Of a stretch of 64,000 nt of DNA, positions 25,264 through 33,417 are shown piece by piece. The DNA lies in assembly GCF_014268275.3 (NCBI RefSeq), contig NZ_CP077084.1:3906001-3970000 (forward strand). The letters are read 5' to 3'. This DNA is from Pseudomonas tritici (GTDB lineage: Bacteria > Pseudomonadota > Gammaproteobacteria > Pseudomonadales > Pseudomonadaceae). Position 1 is the first letter of the stretch. The number at the start of each line of letters is the position of its first letter. The notes beneath the pieces were generated by a model. That model was not told where the DNA came from, made no database searches, and saw only the letters and a program-made list of their open reading frames with translations. The position numbers and the translations under genes were made by a program.

Positions 25264-25896
25264 TCATTTGTCCAGATTCAGTAGTTCATGCATCCGTTCG
25301 CCAATTATTCCTCGCAACCACGCCGAATGAAATTCGATTTCTTCCAGAGAAGTACCCTCAGCAAATCGGTATTCGAACACTTTGTCCTTCGGCCCCTTAT
25401 ACACAACGCTAAAATGGCCATCGCGATCAAACATGGCGAGCTGGTAGGGGCAGATATAAAGGATGTCGCTAAACGGCACGCGCAATTCGGAGGGTTTACG
25501 GCCGCGACGGGTGACCGTGAGGGTAAGCAGTTGCTGACCTTCGTCAAACGTGAAGGCTTGCACGCTAGGCGCAGAGAAAAACCACCCGAAGACCAGCCCC
25601 ATGAGCACAACAAAACCAAGCAGGAACAGGATGAGCGACGACGTCGTAAAACTCGACTCATCGCTGGACGGCACATCCTGCATCGCGCCAAGTCCGAGAA
25701 GAAGCAATATCGCCAGGCCAAAAGCCGGCAACAACATAAGCAGCGCAAAGCAGAAACCCAAAATGCCCGAACCCGTGCTGCCAATGATCGGTAAATCCGG
25801 ACCACTATGCCAAATAGGTGGGTGGACGACAGGGGCTTGAGTGCCTGGCGCGACTTGAGTCGTTGCGACATGGCGAGGTGGGCTTTGAGGATTCAT
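25264..25896 (-). CDS. Hypothetical protein with two membrane spans (210 aa)
   Basis: A Pro-rich N-terminus of about 40 residues is followed by two long hydrophobic spans (ILGFCFALLMLLPAFGLAIL and LILFLLGFVVLMGLVFGWFF). A C-terminal soluble domain of about 100 residues follows (FTFDEGQQLLTLTVTRRG, VPFSDILYICPYQLAM, VYKGPKDKVFEYRFAEG) that looks like a PH-type beta fold. No family is named with confidence. It lies in the island after the GNAT gene. Confidence 0.65.
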   Translation of the reverse strand: MNPQSPPRHVATTQVAPGTQAPVVHPPIWHSGPDLPIIGSTGSGILGFCFALLMLLPAFGLAILLLLGLGAMQDVPSSDESSFTTSSLILFLLGFVVLMGLVFGWFFSAPSVQAFTFDEGQQLLTLTVTRRGRKPSELRVPFSDILYICPYQLAMFDRDGHFSVVYKGPKDKVFEYRFAEGTSLEEIEFHSAWLRGIIGERMHELLNLDK

Positions 25897-25988
25897 CCAG
25901 CAGGCTCCAGGGGTGCAGCGTAGGTATTACCAATGACGCACACCCTCGATGCTGACTCAAGGAAGCGCCAGCCATCCACTCGCTATGA

Positions 25989-26360
25989 TTACTGGGCGCT
26001 AACGCTTGGAACCCATAAAGTGCACGAAGTCGCAGCTTGGGCAATGAGCCAATCATGCTCACGCTTCGCGAAGGGCCGAGGCATCCCGTAAGAAATCCGG
26101 AGAGCAAAGTTGTAGGCACCCCTGACTTCATTTCCAGTGGGTGTAGCTTCTTTCAACGTTGTGTTGGTTTTGAGCCCTTCTACCGCTCCATGTAGCGCCA
26201 GCGCCTGCTTGGAGGTGTCCGCGCTTTCCTCCAGGATCTGTACCGCGATAAAGGCCGCATTCGAGCAGCGATCCATCTTTTCCCACTGCTTCATTTGGGC
26301 TTCATCGCCGAGCGCTACAGCAGAGGTGAGCAACATCAATGAGCCAATCAAAAAACGCAT
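25989..26360 (-). CDS. Hypothetical secreted protein (123 aa)
   Basis: MRFLIGSLMLLTSAVALG is a signal peptide. The mature part of about 105 residues has two Cys (DRCSNAAF and ATSCTLW) and is helical (AFIAVQILEESADTSKQALALHGAVEGL). No known family is recognised. It is an island gene. Confidence 0.65.
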   Translation of the reverse strand: MRFLIGSLMLLTSAVALGDEAQMKQWEKMDRCSNAAFIAVQILEESADTSKQALALHGAVEGLKTNTTLKEATPTGNEVRGAYNFALRISYGMPRPFAKREHDWLIAQAATSCTLWVPSVSAQ

Positions 26361-26530
26361 TGCTTTGATCCTTCAAATTAGTTTGCGTAGTAATACATCA
26401 ACCTATACCCAATCGCTACCACGGTATTCGTCCGATAACAGCCAGCAAAATGCTGGGTTTGCACGGAGCCAGTCGCTTACTGCGGCATACCGACAGCCGA
26501 CCACCGGGCTAGTGAGCAAAGCGAGTGCCG

Positions 26531-26959
26531 TTACTCTTCAATCCTTGGCCAATTGAACTTGTAATTCAGCGGAGGCAGCTCGTAATGTTCAGCCAGATAC
26601 AACGCCAGCATTTCCCCTTCCTTCGCGTACGCAGCCGCTTTATCAGAAGTCGGATACCAACTCACCCAAAGCGTTTCTAGAGGGAAGACTTTCTCAAACG
26701 CCGCATAGTTGAAACGCCAGCCAGCCATATGCCCGGCTGCTCCAGGATTTTTTGCGCATCGAACAAATGCAGAGAGGCGGCGCCTAAGATTATCTGACTC
26801 TCCAATGGTCAATATTCCGTTCTCATCCACGCCTATCGCGCGATTGAGCGCCCTGTCTGCGCAAATAATATATGCCCCGGGGACAACAGGTGCGCTCTTA
26901 TAGTGTTCCGTGAGCTTTAACCACTCAGGCTCCCATCCCTGCCAGTTTTTGACGTTCAT
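26531..26959 (-). CDS. GIY-YIG-like domain protein
   Basis: The start at MNVKNWQGWEPEW follows GGAGG by seven bases. The 142-residue protein has a GIY-YIG-like core: PGAYIICADR for the first strand, ILTIGESDNLRRRL for the second strand and the conserved Arg, a Glu in KEGEMLALYL, and Asn in PPLNYKF. GIY-YIG domains are nucleases in repair, restriction, homing and some defence systems. The first and second motifs are variant (AYI and TIG), so activity is likely but not certain. As cargo of a prophage-derived island it might serve in defence or phage competition; this is inference. Confidence 0.7.
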   Translation of the reverse strand: MNVKNWQGWEPEWLKLTEHYKSAPVVPGAYIICADRALNRAIGVDENGILTIGESDNLRRRLSAFVRCAKNPGAAGHMAGWRFNYAAFEKVFPLETLWVSWYPTSDKAAAYAKEGEMLALYLAEHYELPPLNYKFNWPRIEE

Positions 26960-27211
26960 CTGCTGCCTCCACCAATAGAGGCAAAACGATATCACGCCCC
27001 ATAGCGACTCTAGTAGCTTGGGTTGTCAGGGAAGCTCTCTAAAGCCTGAAAAAGTGGCACATTGCCGGTATTGGTGAGCAAATTTTTACTCGCAAGGAAG
27101 CCCACCCTCATGTCCTTTGCTCTTGTTAGCGCTGCTGCAACCTGCCTACTGACTGCGGTAACTCTCCTTCGGATGCGCCAGTCCCCCGACAGAGGGTAGT
27201 GAGCGCGAAAA

Positions 27212-27442
27212 TCACCTGACGTTGTTCTGTTCTCGCGCATCGCTTGCTTCCTTATTAACTTGAGCCTGACGGCGCTGTTCTTCTTTCCGGGCCACATTGC
27301 CAGCCTCGGTGATAGCAAGCGCTTGGGCCTCGCCAATGCCAGCCAGCTTTTCCCCATAACGCCAGTCCTGTACGCGCCAAGTCCCACCAGTGCTGACCAC
27401 CATCGCCAGCAGGATCGACGCCAGGCAATTCACGGGCGTCAT
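27212..27442 (-). pseudogene. Truncated Rz-like phage lysis (spanin) gene
   Basis: The 76-residue product starts MTPVNCLASILLAMVVSTGG, an N-terminal anchor, and continues with the helical, Gln/Glu/Lys-rich Rz type chain (GEAQALAITEAGNVARKEEQ). Rz inner-membrane spanins have about 150 residues or more; here the chain stops halfway, and no Rz1 frame is seen. It is a remnant that supports a prophage origin for the island. Confidence 0.6.
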
Positions 27443-27546
27443 GGCAGCACCTTCAGAGCTCTTTCGTACAGTGCTTGGCGATCCTGCGCACCGTTCGGCA
27501 CACGCCCACGTCGACCTGTATTGATGAGTGTTGGCAGCCAGCATTC

Positions 27547-27696
27547 GAAAGTTCCAGTTCCGCGACATCCGCCCCAAGGCCGCAAGCGAGATCCTCGACC
27601 TAGGAGATGCAAGCCGGCTCCTGGGACTCACAGACAAGCGGATAACCGAGACCGTATATCGACGCGTTGGGGAGATCGTGAAGCCGACTCGCTGAC
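27547..27696 (+). pseudogene. Tyrosine-recombinase (phage integrase) C-terminal remnant
   Basis: Fifty codons in one frame, ending in TGA, read like the end of a phage integrase: RKFQFRDIRPKAASEILDLG with the catalytic Arg of the (H/R)xxR box, then SRLLGLTDKRITETVYRRVG with the nucleophile Tyr, then a VKPTR end. The sequence upstream in this frame is unrelated, so the catalytic domain's first part is lost. It lies 74 bases from the tRNA-proximal repeat and points toward it, as integrases commonly do. Confidence 0.75.
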
Positions 27697-27769
27697 CGCA
27701 ATTTGCAACGAGTTGCGGAAACCGCCTGAAAGGATGCGGAAACTATCAGCCTGTACGCTGATGGCTTTG

Positions 27770-27885
27770 CCAAACCCCAAAAACACAAAAGCCCCGCTTT
27801 CGCGAGGCTTTCGTGTGAATCTTGGCGGGAAACCAGGGATTCGAACCCTGGAGACGCTATTAACGTCCGCCGGTTTTCAAGACCG
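27770..27885. repeat. Attachment-type direct repeat, proximal copy within intact tRNA-Ser
   Basis: It matches 24226-24341 with three mismatches. It covers the transcription terminator (GCCCCGCTTTCGCGAGGC) and the tRNA-Ser 3' part up to the anticodon stem; the rest of the tRNA continues to 27913. Confidence 0.85.
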
Positions 27886-27913
27886 GTGCATTCAACCACT
27901 CTGCCAATTTCCC
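27823..27913 (-). tRNA. tRNA-Ser (anticodon UGA)
   Basis: This 91-base gene on the minus strand has acceptor GGGAAAT pairing with GTTTCCC, discriminator G, an encoded CCA, anticodon loop CTTGAAA with anticodon TGA, a long class II variable arm and T loop TTCGAAT. All stems are intact. It is the integration target of the island on its 3' side. Confidence 0.95.
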
Positions 27914-28065
27914 TTGTGCATCACAGGATTATAGTAGCCCATCCTGTCTCAGCGGGCGCCATAATACCCGAATGAAACACACTGTCAAACTCTCGGCATC
28001 GCTTGTTACAGAGCGTCTGTTATGATCTTTGCGACTGAACGTTTCAAAACCGAAGGAGTGTCGCC

Positions 28066-28737
28066 ATGCGCGAACAGAATTACGCAGTGAATGGCAACGC
28101 GCAGGCTGAGCAGCTTGAAGTCAGCCGCGTGTTGCGCAACACCTATGGCTTGCTCGCCCTTACCCTCGCATTCAGCGGCGTAATGGCGTTTGTGGCTCAG
28201 CAGATGCGCGTCGGCTACCCGAACATCTTTGTCGTGCTGATCGGCTTCTACGGGCTGTTCTTCCTGACCAACAAGCTGCGCGACTCGGCCTGGGGCTTGG
28301 TGTCGGCGTTTGCCTTGACCGGTTTCATGGGCTTTATCCTCGGCCCGATCCTCAACCGTTACCTCGGCATGGCCGGCGGTGCGGAAGTGGTCAGCTCGGC
28401 GTTTGCCATGACGGCCCTGGTGTTTGGTGGTCTGTCGGCCTACGTGCTGATCACCCGTAAGGACATGAGCTTCCTGGGTGGCTTCATCACCGCAGGCTTC
28501 TTTGTGCTGCTGGCGGCTGTGGTTGCAGGTATGTTCTTCCAGATCAGTGGCCTGCAACTGGCGATCAGCGCGGGTTTTGTGCTGTTCTCCTCGGTGTGCA
28601 TCCTGTTCCAGACCAGCGCCATCATCCACGGCGGTGAGCGTAACTACATCATGGCGACCGTGAGCCTGTATGTGTCGATCTACAACCTGTTTATCAGCCT
28701 GTTGCAGATCTTCGGCATCATGAGCCGCGACGATTGA
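28066..28737 (+). CDS. Bax inhibitor-1 / YccA family membrane protein
   Basis: The 223-residue protein has a short polar N-terminus and seven predicted spans, with the family end ...SVCILFQTSAIIHGGERNYI followed by MATVSLYVSIYNLF and a final acidic tail (MSRDD). BI-1/YccA proteins are inner-membrane proteins; E. coli YccA modulates FtsH, and BsYetJ leaks calcium. GAAGGAG lies upstream of the ATG. It is a single-gene unit between tRNA-Ser and a strong terminator. Confidence 0.92.
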   Translation: MREQNYAVNGNAQAEQLEVSRVLRNTYGLLALTLAFSGVMAFVAQQMRVGYPNIFVVLIGFYGLFFLTNKLRDSAWGLVSAFALTGFMGFILGPILNRYLGMAGGAEVVSSAFAMTALVFGGLSAYVLITRKDMSFLGGFITAGFFVLLAAVVAGMFFQISGLQLAISAGFVLFSSVCILFQTSAIIHGGERNYIMATVSLYVSIYNLFISLLQIFGIMSRDD

Positions 28738-28751
28738 TTAGTTAACGCAAT

Positions 28752-28787
28752 AAAAATGCCCCGTATCGAAAGATACGGGGCATTTTT
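28752..28787. terminator. Terminator shared by the BI-1 gene and the murB operon
   Basis: A stem of 16 bp (AAAAATGCCCCGTATC and its complement, GAAA loop) has A and T runs at both ends, so it can stop transcripts from both sides. Confidence 0.88.
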
Positions 28788-28812
28788 GTTTTTAGGCTGT
28801 TAAGAGCCGGTT

Positions 28813-29832
28813 TCAGTATTTGTTGGGTTCCATCTCCAGATCAACCTTGAAACGCTGCGCAATATCCTGCTGGATCCGCTGAGCCAGGTTGGCAATATCG
28901 TGCCCCGAGGCACCGCCATAGTTGACCAACACCAGCGCCTGCAGTTTGTGCACACCTGCATCCCCCTCACGAAAGCCTTTCCAGCCAGCCTTGTCGATCA
29001 GCCAACCGGCCGCGAGCTTCATCTGCCCATCGGGCTGCGGATAAGCCACCAGGTCCGGGTACAGCGCCTGCAGCTCAGCTGCCAACACCTGGGACACCAA
29101 TGGGTTCTTGAAGAAGCTTCCCGCATTGCCAAGCTCTGCCGGGTCCGGCAGTTTTTCGCGGCGGATGCTGCAGATCGCACGGCTGACGTCACTCGGCGTC
29201 GCTTCAGTGATCCCCTGCCCCGCCAGGCGCTGCTGCACCGGGCCGTAGTCAAGTTTCAGGTGGCTGGTGCGGCTCAGGGCGAAGCGCACCCGCAGGATCA
29301 GCCAGCGGCCGGTTTCGTGCTTGAACAGGCTGTCACGGTAGGCAAAGTTGCATTCTTCCAGGCTGAATTCGCGCAGTTCGCCGGTGTGGCGATCCAGGGC
29401 GGTCAGCCCGGCGAATACGTCCTTGATCTCCACGCCGTAGGCGCCGATGTTCTGCATCGGTGCTGCGCCAACAGTACCGGGGATGAGGCTGAGATTTTCC
29501 AGGCCGCAGAAACCCTGTTCCAGGGTCCATAGCACGAAGGGGTGCCAGGCTTCGCCCGCTTGCGCCTCGACCACCACCTGCGTGCCGTCATCGTGGACCA
29601 CGCGGATGCCTTGGGTCGCCATGCGCAAGACCAGCGCAGGAATGTCCTGGGTCAGCAGCAAGTTGCTGCCACCACCGATCACCAGCAGTGGCACCGCATG
29701 TGCGGCTGAATAAGCCAGGGCCTCGCGGACGTCATCGTCGCTGTGAGCCTCGGCGAACAACTGGGCGCGTACGTCGATGCCAAAGCTATTGAAGGGCTTG
29801 AGCGATACCTGTGAGAGCACCTGCAAGGTCAT
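28813..29832 (-). CDS. murB: UDP-N-acetylenolpyruvoylglucosamine reductase
   Basis: The 339-residue FAD enzyme reduces UDP-GlcNAc-enolpyruvate to UDP-MurNAc in peptidoglycan synthesis (cytoplasm). FAD-binding motifs are NTFGI-like N-terminal (FNSFGIDVRA), LVIGGGSNLLL, and IPGTVGAAPMQNIGAYG; Ser in GNAGSFFKNPLV is the proton donor. Length and ends fit the long E. coli-type (type I) MurB. It is the last gene of the minus-strand operon from exbB, overlapping the phosphatase gene by ATGA. Confidence 0.97.
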   Translation of the reverse strand: MTLQVLSQVSLKPFNSFGIDVRAQLFAEAHSDDDVREALAYSAAHAVPLLVIGGGSNLLLTQDIPALVLRMATQGIRVVHDDGTQVVVEAQAGEAWHPFVLWTLEQGFCGLENLSLIPGTVGAAPMQNIGAYGVEIKDVFAGLTALDRHTGELREFSLEECNFAYRDSLFKHETGRWLILRVRFALSRTSHLKLDYGPVQQRLAGQGITEATPSDVSRAICSIRREKLPDPAELGNAGSFFKNPLVSQVLAAELQALYPDLVAYPQPDGQMKLAAGWLIDKAGWKGFREGDAGVHKLQALVLVNYGGASGHDIANLAQRIQQDIAQRFKVDLEMEPNKY

Positions 29833-30293
29833 AACCGCCCCTTCAATTCGATCACCAATAAATCACAGGCGCGTTCGATCAGGTCCAGAACCCGCTCGAA
29901 GCCTTGTTCACCTTCGTAATACGGGTCTGGCACTTCGTCCACTTCGCCGTCGTAGCGGCGCAGGAACAGGTCCAGCTCCGCTGTGCCCTGGCCCGGCTGC
30001 ATGGCCTTGAGGTTGCGCAGGTTGCTGTGGTCCATGGCCAGGATCAGGTCATAGCGCGCAAAGTCGGCGCGGGAGACCTGCTGGGCCCGCTGGGCCGACA
30101 AGTCATAGCCGCGCACCAGCGCCGCACGTTGGCTGCGCTTATCCGGTGGGTTGCCAATATGCCATTCACCCGTACCGGCGGACGCGACCTCGACCTGCCC
30201 TGCCAAACCCGCTTCGCGCAATTTATGGCGCAGCACGCCTTCTGCGGTGGGCGAGCGACAGATATTGCCCAGGCAGACAAACAAGACCTCCAT
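29829..30293 (-). CDS. Low-molecular-weight protein tyrosine phosphatase
   Basis: The 154-residue protein has the P-loop VCLGNICRS (C7, R13) at its start and the general-acid loop DEVPDPYY. Bacterial members such as Wzb and Etp remove phosphate from tyrosine kinases of polysaccharide export or from sugar enzymes. No tyrosine kinase is near, so the target is open. It lies between kdsB and murB with 1-4 base overlaps, a conserved order in Pseudomonas. Confidence 0.93.
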   Translation of the reverse strand: MEVLFVCLGNICRSPTAEGVLRHKLREAGLAGQVEVASAGTGEWHIGNPPDKRSQRAALVRGYDLSAQRAQQVSRADFARYDLILAMDHSNLRNLKAMQPGQGTAELDLFLRRYDGEVDEVPDPYYEGEQGFERVLDLIERACDLLVIELKGRL

Positions 30294-31057
30294 CAGGCCC
30301 CCAGCAGGCGACGGACGCGCTCAAGGTCTTCCGGAGTGTCGACACCCGCTGGCGGCGCTTCCAGCGCATCGCCCACATGAATGCGCACGCCGTGCCACAA
30401 GGCACGCAGTTGCTCCAGCGATTCGGTGTTTTCCAGCCAGCATGGGCCCCAACTGACGAAGTCATGCAGGAAACCGGCACGGTAGGCATAGATGCCGATA
30501 TGACGGCGATACGGCACGCCTTCCGGCAATACGTCGGGGTGCTTAGCGAAAGCATCGCGCGCCCACGGCAAGGTCGAACGGCTGAACGTCAGCGCCAGGC
30601 CATTGATGTCGCTGACCACTTTCACCACGTTCGGGTTGAACAAGGTGTCGATGTCTTCAATCGGTTCGGCCAGGGTCGCCATGCGCGCCTCGCCATGGGC
30701 GGCCAGGTTGGCGGCCACTTGGTCGATCACGCTCGGCGGAATCAACGGCTCGTCACCTTGCACGTTGACCACGATGGCATCAGGTGCCAGGCCGAGTTTC
30801 GTGGCCACTTCGGCCAGGCGGTCGGTGCCGGAGTTATGGTCTTCGCGAGTCAGCACTGCCTCAGCGCCGAAGCCTTTGCAGGCTTCGATGATGCGTGGAT
30901 CATCGGTGGCCACCACCACGCGCTCGGCGCTGCTTTTACAGGCCTGTTCCCACACCAACTGGATCATCGGCTTGTCGCCGATCAGTTGCAGCGGCTTGCC
31001 CGGCAAGCGGGTCGACGCGTAGCGGGAGGGAATGACAACGGTAAAGGCTGTGGTCAT
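30293..31057 (-). CDS. kdsB: CMP-KDO synthetase
   Basis: The 254-residue protein activates KDO with CTP for lipopolysaccharide inner core. The nucleotide-binding start is [17 protein letters not shown], followed by [10 protein letters not shown] and [12 protein letters not shown]. The whole chain is typical in length (about 250). It overlaps trm112-like and phosphatase genes, so expression is coupled to lpxK. Confidence 0.97.
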   Translation of the reverse strand: MTTAFTVVIPSRYASTRLPGKPLQLIGDKPMIQLVWEQACKSSAERVVVATDDPRIIEACKGFGAEAVLTREDHNSGTDRLAEVATKLGLAPDAIVVNVQGDEPLIPPSVIDQVAANLAAHGEARMATLAEPIEDIDTLFNPNVVKVVSDINGLALTFSRSTLPWARDAFAKHPDVLPEGVPYRRHIGIYAYRAGFLHDFVSWGPCWLENTESLEQLRALWHGVRIHVGDALEAPPAGVDTPEDLERVRRLLGA

Positions 31058-31239
31058 TTATCCAAGCGCTCATCGGTGGTCAGGGTGCGGGCTTCGCTTT
31101 CCAGCATTACCGGGATGCCATCACGGATCGGGTAAGCCAGGCCGGCGCCTTTGCTGATCAGCTCGGTTTTGTCGGCGCTGAGCTTGAGCGGGCCTTTGCA
31201 GATCGGGCAAGCGAGGATATCGAGCAGTTTGGTGTCCAT
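31054..31239 (-). CDS. Trm112-family small zinc-ribbon-like protein (YcaR type)
   Basis: The 61-residue protein [18 protein letters not shown] has one CxxC pair and the family end [11 protein letters not shown]. Trm112 proteins activate methyltransferases in other organisms; the bacterial YcaR form, between lpxK and kdsB in many genomes, has no proven role. Its stop overlaps the kdsB start. Confidence 0.9.
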   Translation of the reverse strand: MDTKLLDILACPICKGPLKLSADKTELISKGAGLAYPIRDGIPVMLESEARTLTTDERLDK

Positions 31240-31263
31240 GAGTGTTTCCTGGAAAGAAGCGAT

Positions 31264-32274
31264 TTAAGGCAAGAGACGGGCAGGCAACAGGCGCATCAGC
31301 TGCGTGTCGAACCAGGCGACAAACGCCGGCGACGGCAGCGCATCCACCGCAAGGTACCACCAGTCGGGCTGGGCAAAGGCGCGGCACTTCACCGCGTCCT
31401 TTTCGGTCATGACCAGCGGCAATGACGGTGAAAAATTCAGGACTTCGGCGCTGTACGGCGCGTGGTCGGCAAACGCATGGGGTATCGGCTGCCAGTGTAG
31501 CGTTTCGAGGGTGTTGAAGAAACGCTGCGGGTTGCCGATACCGGCGACCGCATGCACCTGCTGGCCCGCCGCAAAGTGATCGACCGGCTGGCGCTCGCCG
31601 GTCTTCAGATTGACCAGTGCGGAAGGCTGTAAGCGAAAGGCAAAACCATCGTCTCGGTCGCTTGCGGCGCCGTTATACAACAGCGCATCGACACTCTGCA
31701 GCCGCTCCACGGGTTCGCGCAACGGCCCCGCCGGCAGGCAACGGCGATTGCCCAGGCCACGGGCGGCGTCGATCAGCACCAATTCAAGGTCGCGGGCCAG
31801 GCGGTAATGCTGCAGGCCATCGTCGGAGAGGATCAGGTCCAGGGTTTCACTGGCCAGCAGCGCCTTGACCGCACGGCTGCGATCGGGGTCGATCACTAAC
31901 GGTACGCCGCAGCGCTGCACGATCAATAAGGGTTCGTCGCCCGCCACTTCGGCACTGTGGTTAGCTTCGACCCGCCACGGCAACCGCGGCGGCTTGGCCC
32001 CATAACCCCGGCTGACCACCCCCACGCGCAAGCCGCTGCGTCGGCAGTGCTCTATCAACCACAGGATCAACGGGGTCTTGCCGGTGCCACCCACGGTGAT
32101 ATTACCGACCACCACCACGGGCACGGGCGACTGATAGATCTCGCCCTCACCCGCAAGGAAACGTGCGCGCTTGCGCTGCACCACTCGGCGGTACAAGGAC
32201 TCCAGCGGCCGCAGCAACGTGAGCGCCGGATGGCCCTCGTACCAGGCCTTGAGCAAACGATCGGACATGACCAT
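31264..32274 (-). CDS. lpxK: Tetraacyldisaccharide 4'-kinase
   Basis: The 336-residue membrane-associated kinase phosphorylates the lipid A disaccharide at 4'. Walker A is [12 protein letters not shown], with an N-terminal hydrophobic helix and motif [12 protein letters not shown] just after. I use the ATG at 32274, which shares its A with the exbD stop (TGATG); a Met two codons later is possible. It is part of the lipid A/KDO operon. Confidence 0.96.
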   Translation of the reverse strand: MVMSDRLLKAWYEGHPALTLLRPLESLYRRVVQRKRARFLAGEGEIYQSPVPVVVVGNITVGGTGKTPLILWLIEHCRRSGLRVGVVSRGYGAKPPRLPWRVEANHSAEVAGDEPLLIVQRCGVPLVIDPDRSRAVKALLASETLDLILSDDGLQHYRLARDLELVLIDAARGLGNRRCLPAGPLREPVERLQSVDALLYNGAASDRDDGFAFRLQPSALVNLKTGERQPVDHFAAGQQVHAVAGIGNPQRFFNTLETLHWQPIPHAFADHAPYSAEVLNFSPSLPLVMTEKDAVKCRAFAQPDWWYLAVDALPSPAFVAWFDTQLMRLLPARLLP

Positions 32275-32702
32275 CAGGGTTGGCTCGCTGCCTCGACGGT
32301 GGTCATGCGCAGGTGGCTGAAACCGAGCTTGCCGGCGGCATCCATGGCAGTGATCACGGCTTGGTGCTGGGTCTTGCCATCGGCACTGATCGACAGCGGC
32401 AGCTTGGTATCGCCGCCGGACTCTTTCTGCAAGGCCTCCATCAGGCTGTTGAGATCGTTCTTTTCGAGCAACTGGTTATTCACTGAAAACACCCCGTCGG
32501 CGCTGATGGCGATGTCCAGTTGCTTGACCTCCTGGTCTTCGGCCGGCGAACCGCTCACGGCTTCCGGCAGGTCAACGCGCAGCTCGGTTTGCCGGGTAAA
32601 GGTGGTGGTAACGACAAAAAACAGCAGCAGGATAAACACCACGTCGATCAGCGACGCGAGGTTGATATCGACATTTTCCCGTTGCTTGCGGCGAAATTTC
32701 AC
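32274..32702 (-). CDS. ExbD/TolR-family proton-channel protein
   Basis: The 142-residue protein has a short basic N-terminus, one membrane span with the proton-path Asp ([19 protein letters not shown]) and a periplasmic domain. The start is GTG, overlapping the exbB stop. With the ExbB-like protein it should make an energy-transducing unit. Being tied to lpxK and comEC and not to tonB, its partner is unclear; this conserved Pseudomonas pair is annotated as ExbD-like. Confidence 0.92.
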   Translation of the reverse strand: MKFRRKQRENVDINLASLIDVVFILLLFFVVTTTFTRQTELRVDLPEAVSGSPAEDQEVKQLDIAISADGVFSVNNQLLEKNDLNSLMEALQKESGGDTKLPLSISADGKTQHQAVITAMDAAGKLGFSHLRMTTVEAASQP

Positions 32703-33334
32703 GCTTTGCCCCCAACCAGATCAACGTCACGGTCACCCTGCACGACTTCCACCAGTTTGATGGCTTCCTGCTCCATGCCGACCACCAGCTCATCGATGCG
32801 CCGTTGCAGGAAACGGTGGAAGAATACCGAAGGAATACCGACCATCAGGCCCGCTGCCGTGGTGATCAGCGCCTTGGAGATACCACCGGCCAATACGGCC
32901 GCGTTGGTGGTCATGCCGGAGCCCATGAACGAGCTGAAAATATCGATCATGCCCAGCACCGTCCCCAGCAAACCGAGCAACGGCGCCATGGCAGCGATGG
33001 TGCCGAGGGCATTGATGTAGCGCTCCAGTTCATGAATGACACGGGCGGCAGCCTCCTCGATGCACTCTTTCATGATCTCGCGACCATGCTTGGAGTTGGC
33101 CAGGCCGGCGGCAAGGATTTCACCCAACGGGGAGTTGGCGCGCAGTTCCTTGAGTTTTTCCTTGTCCAGTTGCTTGTTCTTGATCCAGGCCCAGACCTGC
33201 CCCAATAGGTGCTCGGGGGTGACGCGACTGGCGCGCAGGGTCCACAGGCGTTCGGCGACGATGCCGAGTGCGGCGATAGAACTCATGATGATCGGCAACA
33301 TCATCCAGCCGCCGGATTTGACCAATTCCCACAC
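32699..33334 (-). CDS. ExbB/TolQ/MotA-family proton-channel protein
   Basis: I choose the GTG at 33334 (giving MWELVKSGGWMMLP, 211 residues) because GAGGGG lies nine bases upstream; another GTG at 33364 would add ten residues but has no good site. It has three spans and the family segment GTIAAMAPLLGLLGTVLGMIDIF with the conserved Thr/Gly-rich channel face. It acts as the pentameric stator around ExbD. It is the first gene of the lpxK-kdsB-murB operon, 83 bases after comEC. Confidence 0.92.
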   Translation of the reverse strand: MWELVKSGGWMMLPIIMSSIAALGIVAERLWTLRASRVTPEHLLGQVWAWIKNKQLDKEKLKELRANSPLGEILAAGLANSKHGREIMKECIEEAAARVIHELERYINALGTIAAMAPLLGLLGTVLGMIDIFSSFMGSGMTTNAAVLAGGISKALITTAAGLMVGIPSVFFHRFLQRRIDELVVGMEQEAIKLVEVVQGDRDVDLVGGKA

Positions 33335-33417
33335 AGTGAATGTCCCCTCGAAAAAGTGCGCCACTTTACCATATAGGTTCGTCGACCACAGACCCCATCG
33401 GCTGCGGCCACAAGCGC

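Larger units (their letters stand above)
24226..27885. mobile_element. Degenerate integrative element at tRNA-Ser(UGA)
   Basis: The 3.66-kb segment is bounded by 116-bp direct repeats (24226-24341 and 27770-27885, three mismatches) that contain the 3' part of tRNA-Ser and its downstream terminator. Next to the tRNA lies the last 50 codons of a phage-type integrase, and a shortened Rz-like lysis gene follows. The cargo is a GNAT acetyltransferase, two unknown envelope-type proteins and a GIY-YIG-like protein, all on the minus strand. A full integrase is missing, so it should be unable to move by itself. It is best read as a prophage-derived remnant. Confidence 0.75.

Noticed and set aside
27260..27934. 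224-codon plus-strand frame over the integrase tail and tRNA-Ser
   Set aside because: It crosses a tRNA gene and the integrase remnant in a different frame, so it is not a gene.
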